Below, piece after piece: positions 34,170 through 42,803 of a stretch of DNA of 48,227 bases. The DNA lies in NCBI GenBank assembly GCA_030625085.1, contig DAOURK010000015.1, positions 1-48,227 of the forward strand, given 5' to 3'. Both the position numbers and the translations under genes were made by a program. Under the pieces are notes generated by a model. It ran no database searches. It had not been told where the DNA came from and was given only the letters and a program-made list of their open reading frames with translations. Position 1 is the first letter of the stretch. Each line of letters opens with the position of its first letter. The stretch comes from Pseudomonadota bacterium. GTDB lineage: Bacteria; SZUA-182; DTGQ01.

Positions 34170-34352
34170 TAAAAAACTTTCACAGCTTTAGCCCCGCGAT
34201 TGAAAAAATTCCGGCTAGGGTAAAGACCTGCACCATACCATTAAAAGTAACTATGGGAATTCCCCGGGGGGTAACAGGGGGTAAACCGGTAGTAATTTTC
34301 TAAAAACTTTAGATAAGGAAAAAATTTTTACGTTTTAAAGGAGAGTATTTAG
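34170..34352 (+). promoter_or_regulatory. Unusually long rpmI-rplT spacer, possible RNA control region
   Basis: The two ribosomal genes are normally a few dozen bases apart; here the gap is 183 bases. It includes the palindrome GGGAATTCCC near 34257 and two direct copies of GGGGGTAA within 34266-34284, both GC-rich in an AT-rich setting. L20 is known to repress its own operon in other bacteria by binding mRNA, so an L20 site is a fair guess, but I cannot fold a proven motif by eye. Confidence 0.35.
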
Positions 34353-34706
34353 ATGCCAAGAGTTAAAAGAGGTGTAGTCGCCAGAAGGCGGCATAACAAA
34401 ATTCTTAAAATGGCTAAAGGATATCGGGGTGCTAGGAGTAAATTATTCAAGACTGCCAATGAGGCGGTAAATAGAGCCCTCGCCTATTCCTTTAGGGACC
34501 GAAAGGTCCGAAAAAGGGATTTTCGGAGATTGTGGATAGTGAGAATCAATGCAGCCAGCCGAATACACGGCCTTTCGTATAGTCAAATGATGAATGGATT
34601 AAAAAAGGCTGGCGTAAATTTAAATCGCAAGATTATGGCTGACTTGGCGGTCAATGATCCCTCTGCTTTTGGGGAATTAGTCAAGGTTGCCAAAAAAGCC
34701 GCTTAA
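34353..34706 (+). CDS. rplT: 50S ribosomal protein L20
   Basis: L20 binds 23S rRNA early in 50S assembly and in several bacteria represses its own mRNA. The protein (117 aa) starts [19 protein letters not shown], with the long basic N-terminal arm, then [21 protein letters not shown] and the globular C-terminal half with [28 protein letters not shown] precedes the ATG. pheS starts 13 bases after its stop. Confidence 0.97.
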   Translation: MPRVKRGVVARRRHNKILKMAKGYRGARSKLFKTANEAVNRALAYSFRDRKVRKRDFRRLWIVRINAASRIHGLSYSQMMNGLKKAGVNLNRKIMADLAVNDPSAFGELVKVAKKAA

Positions 34707-34719
34707 CATAGAATTATTT

Positions 34720-35730
34720 ATGCTTGAACAACTTAAAAATTTACAAATTGCAGCTAAAAATGAATTTTTAAAAATCAAAGATGCCGGCTCGCTGGAGCAA
34801 ATACGGGTTAAATATCTGGGACGCAAGGGATTGATTTCTCAACTCATGAAAACAATCGCTTCGTTGCCACCCGAGGAAAAGCCCCTAATAGGTAAAAAGG
34901 CCAATGAATGCAAAAGAGTTATCGAGTACTTTTTGGAGGAGCGTCTTTCTCAATTAAAACAAAAGTCAACAAAGAATAAAAAAGAAAAGATTGATTTGAC
35001 TTTACCGGCCTTTCCTTTCTTAACAGGGCATAAACATCCGATTACCCTAGTTTTAGAAGAAACGTACCAAATTTTTGCCGGTCTCGGGTTCGAGATTGCC
35101 GAAGGACCTGAAATTGAAAAAGATTTTTATAATTTCGAGGCATTGAATATCCCTAAAGACCATCCTGCCCGAGATATGCACGACACTTTTTATATCTCAA
35201 AAGAAATCCTTCTCAGGACCCATACATCTCCCGTACAGATTCGAACCATGGAAAAAACCCATCCTCCCATTCGTATTATTGCTCCGGGAAAGGTATATAG
35301 AAGAGATGCTGATGTAACTCATACTCCCATGTTCCACCAGGTGGAAGGTTTGCTAGTCGATACATCAGCTTCTTTCAGCGAACTTAAGGGAATTTTGACA
35401 GCCTTTGTACATCAGATGTTTGATCCACAAACACGCTTACGCTTCAGACCAAGCTATTTCCCCTTTACCGAGCCAAGCGCCGAAATTGATATAAGTTGTG
35501 TTATGTGCCGTGGAGAAGGATGTAGAGTTTGTTCCAACACTGGATGGCTTGAAATACTTGGAGCAGGAATGGTCCATCCGGAAGTATTTCGAGCTGTTGA
35601 TTACGATTCGGAAAAATATATCGGCTTTGCCTTTGGTATGGGCATGGAAAGAATCGCCATGTTAAAATATGGAATTGGCGATATTCGGTTATTTTTTGAA
35701 AATGATTTGCGTTTTTTAACCCAGTTTTAA
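34720..35730 (+). CDS. pheS: Phenylalanine--tRNA ligase alpha subunit
   Basis: PheS forms the catalytic core of the alpha2-beta2 enzyme. From ATG 34720 the product is 336 aa, starting with the coiled-coil arm (LEQLKNLQIAAK, YLGRKGLISQLM). The class II motifs follow: motif 1 with GFEIAEGPEIEKDFYNFEALN, motif 2 VYRRDADVTHTPMFHQ, and motif 3 GMGMERIAMLKYG. A four-cysteine segment (CVMCRGEGCRVC) lies around residue 270. The in-frame TTG at 34687 overlaps rplT and adds 11 residues without family support. Confidence 0.96.
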   Translation: MLEQLKNLQIAAKNEFLKIKDAGSLEQIRVKYLGRKGLISQLMKTIASLPPEEKPLIGKKANECKRVIEYFLEERLSQLKQKSTKNKKEKIDLTLPAFPFLTGHKHPITLVLEETYQIFAGLGFEIAEGPEIEKDFYNFEALNIPKDHPARDMHDTFYISKEILLRTHTSPVQIRTMEKTHPPIRIIAPGKVYRRDADVTHTPMFHQVEGLLVDTSASFSELKGILTAFVHQMFDPQTRLRFRPSYFPFTEPSAEIDISCVMCRGEGCRVCSNTGWLEILGAGMVHPEVFRAVDYDSEKYIGFAFGMGMERIAMLKYGIGDIRLFFENDLRFLTQF

Positions 35731-35795
35731 TATAAGATTAAGTATCCAAGGTATAGACTTTTTGCTTACTCGTCCATACCTGAGGGTCAAAATAG

Positions 35796-38195
35796 ATGAA
35801 AATTAGCTATAAGCTTATCCAAAAATATATTGACTGTTCTTTGAGCCCTGAAGCCTTAGCTGATAAATTGACTATGGCCGGCCTGGAGGTTTGTGCCATA
35901 GAAAAAACAGGGCTTGATCTCAGCTCATGTGTAGTAGGGCAAATCCTCGAAATTCAGCCCCACCCTGATGCAGATCGCCTCACCGTCTGTCAGGTAAATA
36001 TTGGTACCGAAGTCTTACCCATTGTCTGCGGCGCCCAAAATATGAAATTAAATGATAAGGTACCGGTTGCCTTGGTGAGTTGCCGTTTGCCTGGGGGCTT
36101 TCTTATCAAAAAATCAAAAATCCGCGGAGTATCCTCTCAAGGAATGATGTGTTCAGAAAAAGAACTTAATCTCAGTGAAGAAGCTTCCGGCTTGATGATT
36201 TTGCCTTCTGAGGCGCCTATTGGAAAAGAAATTTGCTCATACCTTGGGCTGGATGATGTTGTTTTAGAATTGGACCTTACCCCTAACCGGGGGGATTGCC
36301 TTTCCGTGCGAGGAATTGTGCGTGAAATTGCCACCTTAACCAATGAAACAACTAAAAAAATAACGATTGATATGCCACCTGAAGGGAATACAAACATTCA
36401 GGATATGATGTCTATTCGGGTCGATGCCCCTGATCTTTGCCCCCGGTATTCAGCGAGCATAATTTCAGACGTAACCATTGGCCCTTCTCCATTGTGGTTA
36501 GTTCAACAATTACAATCAATGGGCATTCGTTCAATTAATAATGTAGTTGATGTTACTAATTTTGTTATGATGGAATGGGGACAACCACTTCACGCCTTTG
36601 ATTATGATTTGATTCAGGAAAAAAGAATTATTGTCCGTCGGGCAAAAGAAAAAGAAAAAATCATTACCCTGGATGAGGTTGAACGACAATTAATTGCAGA
36701 AAATCTCGTTATTGTTGATACAAAACAAGCTATTGCCCTAGCAGGTGTTATGGGGGGAGCCAATACGGAAATTTCCAATCAGACTCATACTATTCTTTTA
36801 GAGAGTGCTTTTTTTGACCCCATCTCTATTCGCCGAACATCTGCCCTCTTTGGACTTCACAGTGAAGCCTCACATAGATTCGAGAGAGGGATTGATCCGG
36901 ACAGTGTAATTTTAGCCTTAAATCGAGCAACTCAGCTAATTGTAGAAGTTACTGGGGGGAAGCCGGCAAAAGGAATAATTGATATTTATCCGACTCCTTT
37001 TCAGCCCCAAAACATTACCTTACGCTTGCCTATGGTAAAAAAGGTCCTCGGTATCGAAATCCCTGAAAAAAAAATTTACCAAATTCTTCAAAACATGGAT
37101 TTCTCGATACAACGAATCGATGAACAAAAACTGGCCGTTCTTGCGCCTGTCTTTCGTTGGGATATAAAACGAGAAGTAGACCTTATCGAGGAGATAGCCA
37201 GAATCTATGGCTATGAAAATATTCCCGTGAGCTTGCCCACAGGTACTATTTCTGCTGAGAAAAAAACAAAGCTCAGAAATTTTGAGACAAAAATAAGAGA
37301 TATTTTAGTGGGACTGGGGTTTTCTGAAGCTATTAATTTTAGCTTTATCTCAAAAAAAATCATGGATGATCTTCCCCAGGTAAATGCTGAGTCCGAAGAG
37401 AGAATTTATTTAAAGAATCCCTTAACAGAAGACCAAAATGTTATGAGAAATTCTTTAATAGCCGGTCTATGTAAAAACATAGCCTTTAACCAAAACAGAC
37501 AGGCACAAAACATTCGCCTCTTTGAATTGGGCAGATGCTTCATCCCTTCTTCATCCGGTTCTCTACCTAAAGAAAAAATGATGTTAGGTGCTGTTATGCA
37601 AGGGTCAAGAGATCCTGCTTCCTGGCAGGGCAAGTCCGAATCGCTTACCTTTTTTGATGTAAAAGGAGTAGTAGAGGCCTTCATGTCTGCTTTGGGAATT
37701 TGTGACTATACTATCTGTTCGGATAATTACATATGGATGGGATCTTGCCACTGTTGCTCGATCAGGGTTGGAAATCAGCCAATAGGCTTTTTGGGGGAAA
37801 TAGATAAAAGTATTTTAGAATATTTTGATATTACTAAAAATATTTTTGGAATAGAGATTGAAATAGAATTTCTCAATATGCCCAAAAAAAGAACATTGAA
37901 ACCTATCCCTAAATATCCATCTATAACCAGAGATTTAGCCTTAATTATTCCCGAGGAGATACCCTATCAAGAGCTATATAAAAGCATTCGAGATATGAAT
38001 ATCAAAATTCTGCAAAAAATTTATCTCTTTGATGTTTATCGTGGAGATCAAGTCCCTTCAGGGGAAAAAAGTTTTGGACTGTCTTTAATCTATCAGTCTT
38101 TAGAAAAAACCTTAACAGATAAACAAGTCAATGCTATGCATAAAAAAATTATCAATCACCTAAAGCAAAAATTCCATGCATCATTGCGAGAATAA
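35796..38195 (+). CDS. pheT: Phenylalanine--tRNA ligase beta subunit
   Basis: PheT carries the editing site and binds tRNA-Phe. The protein (799 aa) has the EMAP-like tRNA-binding domain (about 39-150, with GQILEIQPHPDADRLTVC), the B3/B4 editing region (about 210-385), the B5 domain, the catalytic-like core (about 480-680), and the C-terminal anticodon-binding fold that starts at KYPSITRDLALII. The spacing and order are normal. It lies 65 bases after pheS and 15 bases before the zapB-like gene. Confidence 0.97.
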   Translation: MKISYKLIQKYIDCSLSPEALADKLTMAGLEVCAIEKTGLDLSSCVVGQILEIQPHPDADRLTVCQVNIGTEVLPIVCGAQNMKLNDKVPVALVSCRLPGGFLIKKSKIRGVSSQGMMCSEKELNLSEEASGLMILPSEAPIGKEICSYLGLDDVVLELDLTPNRGDCLSVRGIVREIATLTNETTKKITIDMPPEGNTNIQDMMSIRVDAPDLCPRYSASIISDVTIGPSPLWLVQQLQSMGIRSINNVVDVTNFVMMEWGQPLHAFDYDLIQEKRIIVRRAKEKEKIITLDEVERQLIAENLVIVDTKQAIALAGVMGGANTEISNQTHTILLESAFFDPISIRRTSALFGLHSEASHRFERGIDPDSVILALNRATQLIVEVTGGKPAKGIIDIYPTPFQPQNITLRLPMVKKVLGIEIPEKKIYQILQNMDFSIQRIDEQKLAVLAPVFRWDIKREVDLIEEIARIYGYENIPVSLPTGTISAEKKTKLRNFETKIRDILVGLGFSEAINFSFISKKIMDDLPQVNAESEERIYLKNPLTEDQNVMRNSLIAGLCKNIAFNQNRQAQNIRLFELGRCFIPSSSGSLPKEKMMLGAVMQGSRDPASWQGKSESLTFFDVKGVVEAFMSALGICDYTICSDNYIWMGSCHCCSIRVGNQPIGFLGEIDKSILEYFDITKNIFGIEIEIEFLNMPKKRTLKPIPKYPSITRDLALIIPEEIPYQELYKSIRDMNIKILQKIYLFDVYRGDQVPSGEKSFGLSLIYQSLEKTLTDKQVNAMHKKIINHLKQKFHASLRE

Positions 38196-38210
38196 AGGGT
38201 AAAGTGAGTT

Positions 38211-38393
38211 ATGCTTTTTGAAAAAATTGATCAGATTAAAATTAAAATTAGACAAATAATAATAAATATGCAAAAATTAAAACAGGAGAACGAAAAATTA
38301 AAAGAGGAAAATGAACGATTTAAAACAGACAGAGAACGCCTTCAAAAAAGCATTAATGAAATGATCAAAGAATTAGAAATTTTTGAGGATTGA
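38211..38393 (+). CDS. zapB: ZapB-like coiled-coil cell-division protein
   Basis: This 60-aa protein is almost entirely a heptad coiled coil (residues 5-55, with repeated KLKEENERF-like heptads), with no Cys or Pro. ZapB proteins are short coiled coils that bind ZapA and bridge the Z ring to the nucleoid. Identity rests on shape and on position directly upstream of zapA, since the sequence itself is low-complexity. AAAGTGAG before the ATG is a plausible ribosome site. Confidence 0.7.
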   Translation: MLFEKIDQIKIKIRQIIINMQKLKQENEKLKEENERFKTDRERLQKSINEMIKELEIFED

Positions 38394-38430
38394 AATCTTT
38401 TAAAAAGAAAAATATACTGTAGGGTGTCAG

Positions 38431-38736
38431 ATGCCGGAGTTAAACCAGACAACGAATATAGAAATTTTGGGGGAAGAATACAAGATTAAAAGTGATATTT
38501 CTCCTGAAGAAGTGCATAAACTAGCACATTATGTAAATATTAAAATAGGGAAAATCAGAAATAAAGCTAGGGACATACCCTTATTAAGAATGGTTGTTCT
38601 GGCTTGTTTAAATATAAGCGAAGAGTTGTTTGCAGTAAAAAAACAACTTGATGAAACCCAAAATTTAATGGAGGATGAAACTATAAAAATTCTTAAGCTG
38701 CTCGATGAATCATTTCGATTATCGGCGCATAAATAA
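38431..38736 (+). CDS. zapA: Cell division protein ZapA
   Basis: ZapA binds FtsZ and bundles protofilaments in the Z ring. The protein (101 aa) has the N-terminal FtsZ-binding beta-alpha domain (VEIL-like start, NIEILGEEYKIKSD, then EVHKLAHYVNIKI), followed by a long C-terminal helix (about 55-100) for tetramer formation with ILNISEELFAVKKQL-like heptads. It follows the zapB-like gene by 37 bases, and the 6S RNA region follows it. Confidence 0.88.
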   Translation: MPELNQTTNIEILGEEYKIKSDISPEEVHKLAHYVNIKIGKIRNKARDIPLLRMVVLACLNISEELFAVKKQLDETQNLMEDETIKILKLLDESFRLSAHK

Positions 38737-38909
38737 TAAGTAATGAATGTGGTCTTTAGGTAGTTTAAAACATTTTTGTCAGCCAATTTTGAGGGCAAGG
38801 AATAAAATTTTAAATAAAATAAAACCTTGTCGGGCTGTTTATAATAAGTTTTGTGTATTTTTTTGATAAAATTATTATATAGACAGTTATAGATAATAGT
38901 TTTCGTCGC

Positions 38910-38938
38910 TTGAAATTATATGATGAAAATGATATAGT
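38910..38938 (+). promoter_or_regulatory. Sigma70-type promoter of the 6S RNA
   Basis: TTGAAA (38910-38915) and TATAGT (38933-38938) are 17 bases apart, and the expected start is at 38944-38946, where the folded RNA begins. Confidence 0.7.
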
Positions 38939-38943
38939 ATTGT

Positions 38944-39132
38944 AGAACCCCCTGCTATACACGTGATGAATGGAGAGTTTTGAGCCAACATTAAAAATAG
39001 GGGAGTCTGGACTTTGGGTGCTGAAAATAAGCCTCAGTATTTTATTACAGAGGACATTTGAAGCACGCAGGAGGACACCCACCTGGTAACCCAGGTTCAA
39101 AATCTTTCATTGCACACGGTATAAAGCGGGGG
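38944..39132 (+). ncRNA. ssrS: 6S RNA
   Basis: 6S RNA mimics an open promoter and sequesters sigma70-RNA polymerase in stationary phase. The ends form the long closing stem: CCCCC (38948-38952) with GGGGG (39128-39132), GC, TATAC with GTATA, GTG with CAC, and AATG with CATT, in matched order with small internal loops. The 3' half contains the hairpin CCACCTGGTAACCCAGG, which resembles the 3' central-bubble hairpin of proteobacterial 6S RNAs. The length of about 185 nt is typical. It sits between zapA and a 5-formyl-THF cyclo-ligase gene, exactly as ssrS does in E. coli. Confidence 0.82.
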
Positions 39133-39475
39133 ATTCCCCAATCCAATTGAGTATACCTAAAAGACCCCATCATTATGTCTCCAATTAATTCGCAGTTTTG
39201 TAAATTATACTTTAACATGAGTTTTGAGAGGATTTTTAAAAAATCATTCATATACAATTTAATTACTACAAATTCAACAGGTTATACTGGATAAAATTTC
39301 TATTAGATACTTTTTACAAGACCGTCAGCTTCAAATCAGATCTCTGCTGAAGGTATTTTGAAATCAGGACGGGAGACAGGGATGACAAAAGGATCGGCTG
39401 GGAAGCCGCATAAAAAGATGAAAATTGCTATGCTATTAAATCAGTAAAAAAGATAGCGTAAAGAATAAGCGTTAA
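39133..39475. other. Spacer between 6S RNA and the cyclo-ligase gene
   Basis: No gene is seen. A single arm of the GACTTTTTACGA family lies at 39309-39327. The stretch around 39401-39440 (GAAGCCGCATAAAAAGATG) resembles 47318-47345. A 21-codon frame starting at 39382 is too short to call. Confidence 0.5.
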
Positions 39476-40057
39476 ATGAGCATGTATGAATCCAGGAAAA
39501 AAGATATCCGTAAAATGATATTATCACAAAGAAATAAAATCTCTTTAAAGGAACGCCAAAAAAAAAGTGGGGTAATCTTAAAGCGGTTGATCCAGACGTC
39601 CTATTTCTTAAAGGCATTTACCATGATGATTTATGTTTCTTTCTCCAGTGAGGTTATGACTGAAAAGCTCATAAATTATGCCTTAAGAAAGGAAAAAAAG
39701 ATTGCTGTTCCAACGGTTGACCTCGCTGGGCATCAATTGATACTGTCAGAGATTAAACACTATGAGGAGTTAGTTCCATCTACATATGGTATTAAAGAAC
39801 CTAAGCAATTACGAATCATAAATCCCGATCAGGTTGAACTATTCATTTTACCTGGACTTGCTTTCGATGAACAGGGAACAAGATTGGGGTATGGAGGAGG
39901 ATATTTTGATCGTTTATTAAGTACGAAAAATACGTCTCAAAATTTAATTGGCATTGCTTATGAATTACAAATTCAAAAAGAATTACCCTGTACACATCAT
40001 GACATTTCTGTGAATAAGGTAATCACAGAAAAAAAAGTAAGAACTTTTAACATTTGA
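39476..40057 (+). CDS. ygfA: 5-formyltetrahydrofolate cyclo-ligase
   Basis: This enzyme turns 5-formyl-THF into 5,10-methenyl-THF with ATP, recycling a storage folate. The protein (193 aa) has the N-terminal basic helix (KKDIRKMILSQRNK), YVSFSSEVMTEKLI, LILPGLAFDEQGTRLGYGGGYFDR-type ATP/folate site (with GYGGGYFDR) and a final strand. The E. coli homologue, ygfA, is co-transcribed with 6S RNA. The ATG has no clear ribosome site; two in-frame ATG codons lie two residues apart. rny starts 25 bases after the stop. Confidence 0.92.
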   Translation: MSMYESRKKDIRKMILSQRNKISLKERQKKSGVILKRLIQTSYFLKAFTMMIYVSFSSEVMTEKLINYALRKEKKIAVPTVDLAGHQLILSEIKHYEELVPSTYGIKEPKQLRIINPDQVELFILPGLAFDEQGTRLGYGGGYFDRLLSTKNTSQNLIGIAYELQIQKELPCTHHDISVNKVITEKKVRTFNI

Positions 40058-40082
40058 TAACTAAAGTTACATCCTAAAGGGG

Positions 40083-41654
40083 GTGAGCAAAATTAGCGGA
40101 GAGATATATATCATTTTGATGATTGTTATTGCTGTTATTTGCCTCTTAGTGGGTTATTTTGTTCGAAAAAAAATTTCTGAAAATAAATTAATAACCGCTG
40201 AGGCTATCGCCAAAAAAATTATTGTTGATGCTGAAAAAGAGGCAAATAATAAAAAACGCGAAGCTGTTTTAGAAGCCAAAGATAGATTATATCAGTCTAA
40301 GGCAGAGTTTGAAAGAGAAACAAGGGATAAGAAGATAGAATTACAAAAGCTCGAAAAGCGACTTACCCAGAAGGAAGAAAATGTCGAACGAAAAGTAGAT
40401 TTGCTGGATAGAAAAGAACAAGAAATTAACTCCAAGACCAAGGTAGTGGTTACAAAGGAAAGGGACTTAAACCAAAAGATCGCTGAATATGACGCTATAA
40501 TTCAGGAGCAAAAAAATCAGTTGCAGAAAATCTCTAATATGAGTTCGGAAGAAGCCAAAAATATGTTGATTGCTAAAATGGAGAATGAGGCTAAGCATGA
40601 GGCCGTGCGGTATATTAAAAAGATTGAAGAGGAAGCCAAAGAGACTGCCGGAAAAAAAGCTAAAGAGATAATTAGTTTAGCAATTCAAAGATATTCAGCA
40701 GATGAAGTAATGGAAGCAACTGTTTCTACTGTAGATCTGCCTAACAATGAGATGAAGGGGAGAATTATCGGCCGAGAAGGACGCAATATCCGAGCCCTGG
40801 AAATGGCCACCGGTGTTGACCTGATCATTGATGATACACCAGAGGCTGTTATCATCTCCGGTTATGATCCTATTCGAAGACAGGTTGCTAAAAAAGCCCT
40901 AGAAAAATTAATTATTGACGGACGAATTCATCCAACCCGAATTGAAGAAATTGTAACTAAATGCCAGAAAGAGATAGATAATTTAGTCCGAGAAGAGGGA
41001 GAAAAAACAACCTTTGAGGTGGGAGTTCATAACCTTCATCAGGAAGAAATAAAACTTATTGGGCGTTTACGCTATAGGACTAGTTATGGGCAAAATGTTT
41101 TACAACATTCTAAAGAAGTTGCTTTTTTGGCAGGTATAATGGCAGCAGAACTCGGAGTCGATGAACAATTGGCCAAGAGGGCGGGGCTATTACATGATAT
41201 TGGTAAGGCAGTAGATCATGAGATGGAAGGTTCTCATCCTCAAATAGGTGCGGAGTTAGCCAAGAAATATAACGAATCATCCTTGATCATTAATGCTATT
41301 GCCGCTCATCACGAAGATGAGGAACCAAAGGGAATTATTGCTGTTTTAATCCAGGCAGCCGATACTTTATCGGCAGCTCGACCAGGCGCACGAAAAGAAA
41401 GTCTGGAAAATTACGTTAAGAGATTGGGAAATTTGGAAAAAATCGGAAATTCCTTTAAAGGAGTAGAAAGCTCATACGCCATTCAAGCGGGAAGGGAGAT
41501 TCGCATTATTATTGAACCTGAAAAACTTACAGAAAATAATATGGGAACTTTGGCCAAAGATATTGCGAAAAAAATTGAGGAAGAACTGGAATATCCAGGA
41601 CAGATTAAAGTTACTCTAATCCGAGAATCCAGAACCATAGAATATGCCAAATAA
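40083..41654 (+). CDS. rny: Ribonuclease Y
   Basis: RNase Y is a membrane-bound endoribonuclease that starts mRNA decay. The protein (523 aa) begins with one membrane helix (about 7-27), then a long charged coiled coil (about 30-200), a KH domain (about 210-280, with GRIIGREGRNIRALE), and an HD domain (about 330-430, with HSKEVAFLAG and LLHDIGKAVDHE). The start is GTG with AAGGGG directly upstream. RNase Y with RNase R in this window gives both endo- and exonuclease steps. The partner RicT is coded at 21492. Confidence 0.96.
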   Translation: MSKISGEIYIILMIVIAVICLLVGYFVRKKISENKLITAEAIAKKIIVDAEKEANNKKREAVLEAKDRLYQSKAEFERETRDKKIELQKLEKRLTQKEENVERKVDLLDRKEQEINSKTKVVVTKERDLNQKIAEYDAIIQEQKNQLQKISNMSSEEAKNMLIAKMENEAKHEAVRYIKKIEEEAKETAGKKAKEIISLAIQRYSADEVMEATVSTVDLPNNEMKGRIIGREGRNIRALEMATGVDLIIDDTPEAVIISGYDPIRRQVAKKALEKLIIDGRIHPTRIEEIVTKCQKEIDNLVREEGEKTTFEVGVHNLHQEEIKLIGRLRYRTSYGQNVLQHSKEVAFLAGIMAAELGVDEQLAKRAGLLHDIGKAVDHEMEGSHPQIGAELAKKYNESSLIINAIAAHHEDEEPKGIIAVLIQAADTLSAARPGARKESLENYVKRLGNLEKIGNSFKGVESSYAIQAGREIRIIIEPEKLTENNMGTLAKDIAKKIEEELEYPGQIKVTLIRESRTIEYAK

Positions 41655-41687
41655 TTAACTAAAAGTTCCGTGGCCTTGAAAAATCTC

Positions 41688-41740
41688 CTAGGGGAGCAAG
41701 AAAGACATGCCTGTTTTCTTGCTCCCCTAGAGCTTAATTT
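41688..41740 (+). terminator. Strong intrinsic terminator after rny
   Basis: CTAGGGGAGCAAGAAA (41688-41703) and TTTCTTGCTCCCCTAG (41715-41730) are perfect 16-base complements around an 11-base loop. A T-rich stretch (TTAATTTTT) follows about four bases later. It ends the thrS-to-rny direction of reading. Confidence 0.85.
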
Positions 41741-41950
41741 TTAAAGTAACCCTTCAGACTTTATGCCGAAAAAAATATAAAGAAAGGAACTAATTTTTTA
41801 TATCCCCATATTTTTTCATCCCTCGGTGTCCTTTGTGGGTTCAATAGGGCCTCTTTGAATGTTTACTTATCAAAATATGGTGAAGTCGCAAAAAGTCATT
41901 AACGGCAAATCTATGTTAAATTAATAAAATTATAAAAAAATTGTTAAAAA

Positions 41951-42727
41951 ATGAAAATATTATTTATCGGCGATATTATAGGTAAGGCGGGGCGAAACCT
42001 TATTCAAAAATTACTACCGGAAATAGTTAGTGATTTTCAAATAGATTTTTGCATTGCTAACGCTGAAAATGCTGCCGGCGGTTTCGGATTAACTTCCAAA
42101 ATTGTTCGGCAATTATTTCAAGAAAACGTTGATGTTCTCACCTCAGGAAATCACATCTGGGATAATAAAGACATCCTTAATATCATTTCTACAGAAAAAC
42201 GTTTATTACGCCCTGCTAATTATCCGAAAGCTCCCGGCTTTTCGTCCATGGTTTATAAAACTAAAAGTGGAGAAAAGGTAGGGATATTAAATCTTTTAGG
42301 CAGAATATACATGCCTGCCCTGGACTGCCCCTTTCAGATTGCCGAAACTAAGGTACCCGAACTTCAACGAGAATGCGATATTATTATTGTCGATTTCCAT
42401 GCGGAAGCTACTTCAGAAAAAATTGCTATGGCTTGGTATCTGGACGGAGAAGTCAGTGCAGTAATTGGCACGCATACTCACGTACAAACGGCCGATGAGA
42501 CCATTCTCCCAAATGGTACTGCTTATATTACAGATGTTGGTATGACGGGGCCTTTTGACTCGGTAATTGGGATTGAAAAAGAGATCATCATCCAAAAATT
42601 TTTCACCCAAATGCCGCATAAATTTAATGTAGCTAAAGATGATTTACGATTGAATGGGGCAGTGATCAATATCGAATCGAATACAGGAAGGGCCAAAGAT
42701 ATTAAAAGATTACAAATTAATTGGTAA
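41951..42727 (+). CDS. ymdB: YmdB-type metallophosphoesterase (TIGR00282 family)
   Basis: YmdB is a cyclic-nucleotide phosphodiesterase of the calcineurin-like fold, usually coded next to rny. The metal ligands are visible: GDIIGKAGR at the N-terminus, NAENAAGG, SGNHIWDNK, DFHAEATSEK and GTHTHVQT near the C-terminus. The length of 258 aa is normal. In Bacillus it acts on 2',3'-cyclic nucleotides and cAMP and affects biofilm and mRNA fate. A terminator and 296 bases separate it from rny here, so it probably has its own promoter. Confidence 0.92.
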   Translation: MKILFIGDIIGKAGRNLIQKLLPEIVSDFQIDFCIANAENAAGGFGLTSKIVRQLFQENVDVLTSGNHIWDNKDILNIISTEKRLLRPANYPKAPGFSSMVYKTKSGEKVGILNLLGRIYMPALDCPFQIAETKVPELQRECDIIIVDFHAEATSEKIAMAWYLDGEVSAVIGTHTHVQTADETILPNGTAYITDVGMTGPFDSVIGIEKEIIIQKFFTQMPHKFNVAKDDLRLNGAVINIESNTGRAKDIKRLQINW

Positions 42728-42803
42728 TCCCGCCACACAGATGAATACCACGCAAAACTAGCTGTAAGCCCAATTAACAACTAAAACACCCTGAGAACAA
42801 ATT

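Noticed and set aside
39382-39447. 21-codon frame after the 6S RNA
   Set aside because: It is too short and has no hydrophobic span or conserved feature, though a purine-rich stretch precedes it.
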